A stretch of 64,000 nucleotides of DNA, from positions 1,178,001 through 1,242,000 of the forward strand of contig NC_085853.1 of the NCBI RefSeq assembly GCF_020906515.1. The letters run 5' to 3'. The number at the start of each line of letters is the position of its first letter. Position 1 is the first letter of the stretch. Source of the stretch: Vanrija pseudolonga (taxonomy: Eukaryota > Basidiomycota > Tremellomycetes > Trichosporonales > Trichosporonaceae). The notes beneath the pieces were generated by a model that saw only the letters and a program-made list of their open reading frames with translations, had not been told where the DNA came from and ran no database searches. The translations under genes were made by a program, and so were the position numbers. Shown one piece after another: positions 55,601 through 64,000 of the stretch.

Positions 55601-56983
55601 GATGGCAGGTGCGGGGTGGGAGCCCCTCCCAACCCCCGCGTTGATTATGGCCTTCTCCTTCGGCCTCCATGGCCACCCGGCGCTCAGAACGGATGCCAGG
55701 CAAAGGTTGGTGATGCGGCGGCCCAAGGCCGACGAGGTCGAGTAAGCTGAGGAAGCTGCGTGGCGTGGATCCCGTGTTTGGTTCCCTCCCGACCAAGCCT
55801 TGCACCAGCGGGCCATGGAATGGGCTGCTGTGAGGTGGTTTGTATGCGCGACACACACTTGAGCCTACGCCGTCGCGAGCAAGTCCGCCCGATACCTTGC
55901 CAATCGCCGTTGACGACGCCGCAGCGCCGCTGAGCAAGCGTCGGTCCGAGCCCTCCTCACCGAGGGTTGACCGAGCGAGCGCCGCAGGCACGAGATAGTG
56001 CCTTTACTTTGCTATTGCCATGCTTTGCATTGCTGCTCGTCGCGTCGTGTCGGCGCTCGGCGTTGGTGCTGCTCGCTTGCATGCTGGGTGGGGCCGTGGA
56101 ATTGTGAGCGCCAACCACGAGTGCCTCGCAGACTGGATCTCTTGGCACGTGAAGAAGTGACGCGCGGCGACGCGGCCATGACGACGGCCGTGGTGCCAGT
56201 GACGATGGTCGTCGTGCAGTCGTCCCGAGTCAGTCTGCGTCGGCGTAGGCGGCGACGTCGCGCCCAGCGCGTTGGGGCAGGAATGGAGTGATGAAACGGT
56301 GACGGCGGTGACGGTGGGCGGCGCTTGGCGGCGCGTTGAAACGGGCCAGGCGTCGTCTCTGGATCTGGGCTGGCTTGTCGTCCCGTCGTCTGCAAAGCGG
56401 CAGAGTATGCTTTGAAAAGAAAAGAGAGAAGAGTGAAGAGGAGATGAGGAGGAGAGCAAACATGACCCCAAGTAATGCATGCTGCGATCTCCTCCTGTCT
56501 GCCCCACTGTTGCGGATCACATTGCCCATTGCCGGCCTAGACCCCGCGGCGGCGCGCAGCAAGCGACGAGCGAGATCTGTCTGGGCTTTGGCATTTGGCG
56601 GAGGTGGTGGCGCCGAACGCCGCGAGTCTTGGCATTCGGGGTAGCTGGGGCCACAAGGGCGGGCCGTCCATGGCCCCATGACTGGCTGGCGCTCACTCAT
56701 GCTTGGACCAGTACGCGATGCGCGCGCGTTGGAGCGTCCCAGTGCCCAGTGTCGTTCCAGTCCCCGGCAAGCCGAAATGTGGTAACAGGCAGTGGCCACG
56801 AGCGCAGCAGCAAGCCGTTTTCTTGGCATTGCGGATCCTAGCGCAGAAAATAACAAAAACCGCCCACCACCTCGTCCCGCGCCACGTCTCGCTTCCGAAC
56901 AAGCAAGACGCGGTGGGGTGCGGGACGCGTTGCGCGCCGCGGCGCAGCAACAACAACAACAACTCGGCGCGTGGGGAAGAGCG
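52691..56983. other. 4.3-kb stretch without a supported gene
   Basis: Many short overlapping frames, none with a domain, splice-consistent extension or natural composition. A duplicated TGCGGCGAGCTAAA occurs at about 54612 and 54643. The left end is the aquaporin promoter. It may hold long regulatory sequence or a non-coding RNA; I see no direct sign of either. Confidence 0.5.
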
Positions 56984-57494
56984 ATGCACATCGCTCTATC
57001 CATGCTTACTGCCATCCGAGTGCTCGTCGCCGTCGCCGCTGCCACTGCCGCCGGGGCGCACCCGCTCGTCGCGCGCGAGAGCGAAGCCGAGGCCGAGACC
57101 CAGACCCACAGCTGGGGCAAACGCGACACCAAGGTCTTTGGGCAGCCGATCTGGGTGCTGGTTCTGATCATTGTCGGCGCCGTCGTCGGGCTGAGCATCA
57201 TCGGGCTCATCATCGTGAGTGCGCGGCCTCGCTCTTCGCATGCATGCCCACAGACGAGCACGCTCGCTAACGCTCCCGCAGAAACACTTCACCGGGCGTA
57301 ACCCCTTCGCGTCGTCGCGCCGCACCGGCGGCGGCTCGTCGTACCCCGCTACGCACAACTACTACGACAACTCGGCGCAGCACAACCACATGATCCACCA
57401 GCAGCACGAGTGGGACCGCCAGCAGCGCCAGCAGAACGAGTGGCACGAGCAAAACTACGGGTATCAGGCGCAGCAGAACCAACATCACTACTAG
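56984..57494 (+). CDS. Small signal-peptide membrane protein, Gln/His-rich tail
   Basis: Exons 56984-57214 and 57282-57494 give 147 residues. A signal peptide (through about residue 26, AVAAATAAGAHP) and a short luminal part with a possible KR cleavage (HSWGKRDTK) precede a membrane helix (WVLVLIIVGAVVGLSIIGLII, in two blocks). The intron lies exactly at the membrane border; the second exon encodes a cytosolic tail with KHFTGRNPFASSRR, then Gln/His/Tyr-rich sequence (QQRQQNEWHEQNYGYQ). The plan is like fungal type I membrane proteins of unknown role. An alternative start at 57002 shortens it by six residues. Confidence 0.75.
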
Positions 57495-58155
57495 GTGCGC
57501 GCCGTGCTGGCGCTGGGCGCTGGCGTGAGCTTGGGAAAACGAAACTACTTGCAGCGGGGCTCGTAGCTGTGCATATGTATCATAGGTTGTGGTATGGTGT
57601 CAAGAAGTATGAATGTGCAGTACATGTTCAGTCGTGTTCTCCTCGTGATAGCTTCTTCTTCATTCTCCCTCGTTAATCCCGGTGATATCTCTATCCGTTC
57701 TAGAATTATACTTGTCTGCGTGTGTGCTTGCTCGTGCGCTCTTGTGGGTGCATTTCGGATGCTTGGGTCGCTGCGCTGTCGCGGCTTTTGTTGGGTATAG
57801 GCCTTCGCGGCGTGTTCGCTCGTCAAGACAAGAGCAAGTGTTGCTGTGGTTTTTCGGTTGCAGGGCTAGTTTGTCGACGATCGAAAATGGCGACTCGTTC
57901 AGAAGGTTCACAAGTAGATCGTCTCCACCTGCAGGAATCAGGCGGGGCTAACAGCTTCGGTGGGAATAGGCGCTGTGGATAGTCGTGGTCCAGAGGTAGG
58001 TGGCTCGAGCTGGTGCGATGGCCCAAGATGCAAGTCTGGGCAACGGCCAGTGTCTGAGTCGAGCTCCGCAGCATGCGCTGCGCTCCGTTGCTGTGTGGCC
58101 TCGGGAGTTGTCGGCTCGTTGCGCCTCGGCGTCGCGCCGTCCTGCTTGCCATCCC
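57495..58155. other. Convergent intergenic region, 661 nt
   Basis: 3' flanks of two convergent genes; AT-richer around 57590-57720. Nothing else seen. Confidence 0.5.
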
Positions 58156-58869
58156 TCATGTTGGCCTGTCCGGCCCAGGCAACGGGTACGGGCTCGGCCC
58201 ATTCGGCGGGGGCGGCGCGTTGCTCACAATGACGCTGAGCACGACAATACCGAGCATGAACGCGACCGCAAACGACACGAACAGCGTGCGCCAGAACCGC
58301 ACCGTCGCCTTGCCGATCGCACGCTCGCGGGCGCGCAGCACAATCTCGAACTCGCGAGCGCTGGAGAGCACGGCGCGGGCCTCGACATCGCCGCCCCAGT
58401 GGACGTAGCGGGCGGCCGAGTGCGCGTGGCGCGAGTCGGTGCGCGCGTGCCCGTTCGCCGCTGTGGCAGGAAGGAGCGGGGTCGTCTCGCGCGCGGGGAA
58501 GGGCTCGTAGTGCGCCGTTGTGGGGTCTGGGAGCGGGCGCGAGGCCGGCGGCGGCGTCGGCATGTACGGCGGCGTTGTTGGGCTCCCTCGTGACGAGGTG
58601 GACGAGTTGGAGCTGCGCGTCATGATTGGCGCGATGGGCGGGCGGTGCGGCGCCTCCGCGTCGTGGATGCAGGCGTGGATAGGCGGCTTGGGAAGCGTCG
58701 GCGAGGTCGCACGGCCTGGGGTGTTAGTGATGGGAAGCGGCGAGGGAGGCGGGGTCCCCTCACCTGCGAGCCAGAGTCCGGCGGGTACGGCGTCCGGCTC
58801 CTGTCTTGGCGAGCCGATCTTGAGCGGCTCGTGCGAGTGTGGGGGTGGTGGTGTGTCGTGGTTTGACAT
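58156..58869 (-). CDS. Pro-rich protein with C-terminal membrane helix, pair member 1
   Basis: Exons 58869-58764 and 58715-58156 give 221 residues. The 48-nt intron is a multiple of three and contains no stop, so retention would add 16 residues. A Pro/Thr-rich cytosolic part (TPPYMPTPPPASRPLP, ARETTPLLPAT) leads to a helix EFEIVLRARERAIGKATVRF and one membrane segment (WRTLFVSFAVAFMLGIVVL) near the C-terminus, so it resembles a tail-anchored protein with a short luminal end. The pre-membrane helix aligns with that of the 59550 gene just upstream. Function unknown. Confidence 0.7.
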   Translation of the reverse strand: MSNHDTPPPPHSHEPLKIGSPRQEPDAVPAGLWLAGEGTPPPSPLPITNTPGRATSPTLPKPPIHACIHDAEAPHRPPIAPIMTRSSNSSTSSRGSPTTPPYMPTPPPASRPLPDPTTAHYEPFPARETTPLLPATAANGHARTDSRHAHSAARYVHWGGDVEARAVLSSAREFEIVLRARERAIGKATVRFWRTLFVSFAVAFMLGIVVLSVIVSNAPPPPNGPSPYPLPGPDRPT

Positions 58870-59549
58870 TGTGATGGAGAAGAAGGATGATGAGGAGAGA
58901 GGAATCCAAGTTGTTTAGGCTCTAGGCTCCTCGTGGTGACGTCCAAATCTGAGGTGACTCAACTCTCGACGCGCAACCATTCCAGGCACTGGTCGATTAC
59001 AACCATTTAGGATCCGGGCTCGGGTGATTAGAAAATTTAGCACCCGCGGGTATTCGGTGGCAAACAAAGCACGACGCGTGGCCATAGCAGTGAGCGTCAT
59101 TGACGCGGGGCTCGAGTCAAAGCACGCCACACCACAGACCCCCCGCGCAGGCAGCCCCACCCACCCCCACAGGGCAATAGTAAAACATGGCATGGAGGCT
59201 ACAAGCGACAAAGTTGAGGAAGAGTTTAATGTGCACAGCCGTGCGTGACTATATGGTATGTGGTTTGTGATCCAGAGTAGGGTATTGGTCCAGGCAGGGC
59301 GACGGGCGGCCCGATGGGACGCTCCGCCATTCCAACAACAACAGCCTGGTAACCAGGCACTTGGAACCGTCGTAATGTTCTTTCGTTCAGTCGTCTATCC
59401 GGGGCAAAAAAGTTGGGGAGGTGCTTGTCGGCGTGCATGGTGTGCACAGACCGAGCTCGACGCGCTCGTAAACAACGCGTGCGACGCTAGCCATGCGTAG
59501 TGTCGAGTGGGCACACGACTCTGCCGCTCCGACTTCCGCGGCGTCGCAC
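58870..59549. other. Intergenic between paired membrane-protein genes
   Basis: 680 nt; no supported gene. Confidence 0.45.
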
Positions 59550-60366
59550 TCAGGGCAGCGGAAGAGGCCACTCGTCGGGAATCTCGAGTGACAGCGCCCA
59601 AAACAGCAGGATGAGCAAGAGGACGCCCAGCCCGACGTAGATGAGGGCCGCGAGCGTAATGGCCGTGAGGAAGCGCCCCAGCGCGCGATTTGTCGCAGCC
59701 TCGTACTGGTGCATGGCGAGGTCGCGCTCGTGTGCGTACCGGATCACGTTCGCCTCGATGCCGGCCGGCGACGCCGCATAATACGTCCTGTACCCTGGGC
59801 ACTGGAACTGCGGCGCGGGGGTAACATGCCTGAATCGCCGGGGAAGGTGGTACGAGAACTGTTTTGGCGCCTGCTGGTGGGGCGGTGTATGGTGGTGATG
59901 TGGCGGGTGGAACGGGTGCTGTAGTGGCGACGGCGTGTAGTTACTTGCGCTGGCGCTCGGCGCGGCGTCGGAGAGCGGCGGGGTAGGCATGCCGTGCATG
60001 CTGTGCGCGATGGTACATGGCGGAGTCGACGGCAGAGGCGGACGCGAGGAAGGCAACCGGACACCGGTCCATGTGCGAGGTGGCTCGCGGCGCACCGCGT
60101 ACAGGCTCGACTGGGAGATTGAGCTGTCGCCAGAGTCGTTGCCACTACGCGAGTGGTGCGGGCTGGCACTCGCAGCGTGAGGGCTCGTCCCCAGCATGGG
60201 CGTTGTTTCTGTTGCGCCATCTGTGGGTGTCAGCGGCGTGCTGACGAGCGAAAACGGGTGGGTGGGGTGGGAGGCGGGCAGGTTTTAGTGGAGCCCGACG
60301 TCACTTACATGGTGGAGGGCTGTCATCGTGCGGAAACGAGGATTTTCTTGCTACCGACGCCGGCAT
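59550..60366 (-). CDS. Pro/His-rich protein with C-terminal membrane helix, pair member 2
   Basis: Exons 60366-60309 and 60220-59550 give 242 residues. Splicing joins SFPHDDSPPPY to GATETTPMLGTSPH, which sets the start at 60366 rather than the internal ATG at 60197. A Ser/Pro/His-rich cytosolic region (GMPTPPLSDAAPS, HHHHTPPHQQ) precedes the helix ERDLAMHQYEAATNRALGRF and a membrane segment (AALIYVGLGVLLLILLFWAL), ending LEIPDEWPLPLP. The helix plus membrane unit aligns with the neighbouring 58156 product (E-x-D/E-L/I...E-x-A...R/K-A-x-x-RF), suggesting a diverged tandem duplicate. Confidence 0.72.
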
Positions 60367-61049
60367 GGTGGTGAAGTGGTTGTGGGTGGTGAGATGGTGG
60401 TTGTAGAAATTGAGAATGCAAAGTTGTGCGAGTGCGTGTGCTTGGAAGTGCGTGCGCGTAAGAGGTAGGTAGTGGTGGTTGTGGTGGTGGGATATGGGGT
60501 CGTGTGGTGTCTTTGCGTGGGTGGTGGTGGTGTTTGCTTAGTGATTGACAAATGTAGAATAGTGGCTATTTAGTAACACCCACATTGACGCGGCAAGCCA
60601 GCAAAAGGCCAGGCTGGGTTAAGGCTGGCCCGAATTGAGCTGGGCGGGATGAACATCCTGGTCCTTTTGCCGCGGGGCCTAGGCCTCGGTCGGGCGGCGG
60701 GGGTGACAAAGTGAGTGACGCTTGGCACAAAGGCGCAGCACTGCCCAGGCGGCGGCATCAGAATTGTACACTACGGCAGTCTCTGCCCCTGACTAATAAC
60801 GCACCTCGGGTGGGTGGGCGCATAAAGGGGCTCTTCTGGACAACGCCACCCAGGTACACAACAACTCAAGACTTCACGTGTCAGGTCACATGACTTGCAC
60901 GCGATTACCACGCGGAATTCACGTGGATCCGCGTCATCAACCAAAGACTAGCAAGACTGCCATTCCCCCACTACCCCCCACACTCACTCGCCCTCATCAT
61001 TGTCCTTCCTTCCTCGCGACCACTCTCCTCACCACCATCAACCCTCGCC
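60367..61049. other. Divergent promoter region
   Basis: 683 nt between the divergent membrane-protein and USP genes. GT-rich microsatellite-like sequence lies around 60380-60530 and a CACGTGTCAGGTCACATGACTTG-type block around 60877-60899; CACGTG cores there may be regulatory. No gene seen. Confidence 0.5.
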
Positions 61050-64000
61050 ATGCCGCCCAAGTCGGGGTACTCACGGCACCCGAAGCCAGACTGGTCGTGG
61101 GCGGGACGCGAGGTAAAGAGAATAGAGGAGATAACACCAGAGCACCGGCGGCGAGCTGCAGGTGTAGCACCAGACCAACGCCTGTCAACCTGCCGCTTCG
61201 TCGTTGACGCGGCGTCGCGCGAGGCAACGGCTACCGTCAACGATGGGAACAGCTCCGACTCTTCCCTCGTGTTCCTCAAGGAGGAGACATGTACGCTCAA
61301 GAAGTGCAAGAGTAACCCATGGTGCTTGAATCATCTCGGCGCGAAGGAGGTGAGTCCGGGGAAGGTGGGCTGATTGGGCTGACGCGTCAGTGGGCTTCAG
61401 ACGGCACCCGGCAGGAGTACATTGATGACAAGCTTGGTCCCGAAATTGTCGTCCGTGATGGGCCTGCGGGGCTCAAAAACTACGGCGCTACCTGCTATGT
61501 AAGCTGGGCAAAGGGCAACTAAGCTGACCGACCACAGGCCAACGCCTTCCTCCAGGTGTGGTTCCACAACGTGGCCTTCCGCAACGGCGTGTACGCGGCA
61601 GTTGGAACAGCCTCTGCACTGCAAGGTACCCGAAAATCCAACGGATCACACAAAGCCAACGGCCCATCGGGGAGCGCGAGCCCAAGCTCCAGTGCCAGCA
61701 GCACCACTATCGGCGGCGGCTCTGGCTCCGAGGTTGGAAGAAGCAACACGACGCCTCCCGTCCCGCTGTCGCCGCTTCATCATCTCGCGAACATTTTTGC
61801 GATGATGCACTACTCTAACAAGCCAGTCGTCGACCCGGGAGCGCTTATCGAGGCGCTGCGCCTCAACAAGGGAGACCAGCAGGATGCCGCTGAGTGGGTC
61901 CCCAGCTGGATGCGAAGCGCTAACCCGTCAGATTCTCCAAGCTCTTCATGTCCCTCCTCAGCGACGAGTTCAAGCGCCATGGAGCGCTCAAGACCTTTGT
62001 CAGCGACCATTTTGAAGGAGTGTACGAGTATCAGACGCGATGCCAGACCTGCGGCTACATGTCAAGGAATCAATGTGAGCTAGGTCACAAGGCCCTTGGC
62101 CGGAGCTGACAACACAACAGCCACGTTCTTGGAGCTGGAGATCAGTCTCCAGGTGAGTTCTGTTTAGGCCACACGCGAGCTGACGCGCAGGACAAGAAGT
62201 CGCTGCAGGACAGGCTGGCACATCTGCTCACGCCCGAGGTTTTGAGCGGCTCAAACCAGTACCGCTGTCCAGACTGCGAAAGCTTGCAGGACGCGACCCG
62301 CTCGACAATTCTCAGGAAGCTGCCACCAGTTCTCCACTTCAGTCTCCTTCGCTTCGTCTACGACCCCAACTCTGGGACTAGGAAGAAGAGCAAGGCCAGC
62401 ATAACTTACCCCCGAGAGCTCAAGCTCGGGGACGACTACTACGATCTTCGGGGTGTCGTTTCCCACCAGGGTACAAGTGTAAGTGTGGCTGTCCTTGACA
62501 GGACGACCCGCCCCGCAACCAGTCCTCACCTCACAGGCATTCCACGGCCACTTCACCTGCGAGGTCTACGACGAGGAGTGAGTACGCCTCAACTGGCCAA
62601 GCTGACCCCAGCCTCAAAGAGTGGTTCTTCACCTCGGATGAGCAGGTCGAGAAGCTCACCGAACGGCAGAAAGCCAACAACAAGCGGCTGAAACTTGATC
62701 CCGACGTCGTCGAGGAGCAGGTGTCCAAGGACGCCTACATGTTCGTCTACAAACGGCGCGAGATGCACCCAACACCACAGGACAAGCCGCCAGCGTCAAT
62801 GTTGGAGGCCCTCGACGCCGAGAACGCAGCAATGCAAGCCGAGATTCATGAGCGCGACCCAAGGCGTGCCGCGATCGCGGAAGAGTTTGACGCGCTGTTT
62901 GCTGCCAAGATCAGCGTCTTGGCCCAGCTCAGAGGCGTGAGTTGTCCGCAGAAGCGCGGCTGACAGACAGGAGGACAAGCTCGTTCCAAGAGATTCTCTT
63001 CGGAACTGGATCAAGTCGCGTGACCTCGACTCGCCGTGGGACTACACTGGAGTCACTTGCGAGCATGGCAATATTGACCCAGCGCAGGCTGGCGACCTCC
63101 GCCTCATCTCGCAGGCGGCTTTCGATCAGCTCAAGGAATACAGCGCTGAGCTTGCCGAGGACAGGACTCTCCGGGACATCGACATTTGCGCCGAATGTGT
63201 TGCGGCGCACTTCAGCGACGAGGTGCAGGAGGCGGACCACAATGCACAAGTCCGCGAGTTCGACCAGCTCAACAACTCGGACGACGGCGTGCATCGCTAC
63301 GCTGTCCCACTGGACTTTGTTAAGGACTGGCGCAAGCGCGAGCTGTCCACACCGAGCCCCATGCCTAGCGATGTCGAGTACTCGCTCTTCTGCGAGCACG
63401 GGCGGCCGTGGGGCAAGAAGAAGGTCATCTGGGCTTCTGGTGCTGCCCTCATGTTCCTGCGGTCCATCTTTGGCGAGTTTGACGCCTACGCTGAAGGCTC
63501 AGACTTCTGCGACACCTGCGAAGCCAAGACGCAAGCCAACGTTGAAGCTCGGAAGGTATGGAAACTGCAAGTCAAGGAGGAAAAGTCGCTCCAGAGTCAA
63601 CTGAACATGCGGCGCATTCTCGACGTCCCCAACTACATGATGCCCAAGAACTTTGCCAACGTCTGGCGAAGCTACCTCGAAAACACCGGACCACGGGCCA
63701 AGCTGGAACCTGAACTCTGTCGTCACAACCTCCTGGACTTTGACCCCCAGGTCGAACCACGCGACTATATGACTGAGGACGGGTGGATTAAACTGTGCCA
63801 GCTGTAAGTGTGATGCTGCCGCCGATGCGACTCTGACGCATTCCAGGTATGGCCATGACCCGCAGGATGCGATCACAGCGGTCTTTACTTCGGCGCCGCC
63901 GGAGGGCAAGACATGCAGCATCGACAAGGTCAGCGTGGCGACCTGCGAGGAGTGTCGCAAAGAGAGGTAGGCAAAGTGTCAGGATGATGTGTGCTGACGC
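61050..64000 (+). CDS. Ubiquitin C-terminal hydrolase, USP48 type (partial)
   Basis: Ten exons before the window ends: 61050-61349, 61391-61498, 61538-61893, 61932-62074, 62121-62152, 62191-62478, 62537-62577, 62612-62936, 62971-63803 and 63847-63966; the next intron (phase 2) runs off the edge. USPs remove ubiquitin from proteins. The Cys box is GLKNYGATCYANAFLQVWF with the nucleophile C135; a CQTCGY...CPDC zinc ribbon and the His box GHFTCEVYDEE (H414) complete the fold. A charged insertion follows, then DUSP-like modules: CEHGNIDPAQAG, ICAECV, FCEHGRPWGKKK, CDTCEA, LPMxxVN-type sequence absent so far. This layout suits USP48/UBP26, nuclear enzymes, but the end is missing. The usual GHY is GHF. 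Confidence 0.9.

Noticed and set aside
55428-55991. 187-residue minus-strand frame
   Set aside because: No domain, unnatural composition, overlaps another open frame in the same stretch.

Overview
The window looks like GC-rich nuclear DNA of a basidiomycete yeast, most likely a tremellomycete related to Trichosporonales; this placement is inference from gene style and protein content. Genes are dense and lie on both strands. Introns are mostly 35-60 nt, with GTRAGT-type donors and a CTRAC/CTGAC branch point 8-20 nt before the acceptor. I rebuilt 27 gene models by hand. For most multi-exon models the spliced frame closes exactly and the joined protein matches a known family.

Left end (0-9.3 kb): a protein kinase (693-2456), a repeat-rich intergenic stretch with a 14-nt minisatellite and a duplicated intron-like segment, then a pseudokinase (5413-6937) that has lost the HRD and DFG aspartates. 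A long gene-poor stretch follows.

Housekeeping and enzyme block (9.3-28.9 kb): secreted GH3 beta-glucosidase with a Gly-Ala repeat, eIF1AD-like protein, HSL-type alpha/beta hydrolase, PAM16/TIM16, Dlt1-type membrane protein, a 12-exon BRCT-containing family X DNA polymerase, an alginate-lyase-fold protein, two adjacent RRM-like proteins, VPS4 and the SAGA subunit SPT20. Several pairs are divergent and share promoters: PAM16/DLT1, PolX/alginate lyase-like, VPS4/SPT20.

Orphan block (28.9-51.2 kb): mostly small membrane or disordered proteins I cannot assign to a known family, plus one VWA-domain protein. Three of them (29136, 30561, 35145) share one layout and short motifs (N-terminal membrane helix, a W/A-x-x-L-x-x-E/R-L-x-x-L-D helix, a C-terminal LVxSI-type helix) and look like an undescribed paralogous family. 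A 772-residue membrane protein is assembled from six consecutive exons joined only by phase-2 introns. Two genes (43232, 49623) show frame changes that no good intron explains.

Right end (51.4-64 kb): an aquaglyceroporin with both NPA boxes altered, a 4.3-kb stretch without a convincing gene, a small signal-anchored Gln/His-rich protein, a second pair of look-alike membrane proteins (58156 and 59550, both minus, C-terminal membrane helix), and a USP48-type ubiquitin hydrolase that runs off the window.

I saw no rRNA, tRNA, CRISPR array, LTR element, LINE or transposase gene.
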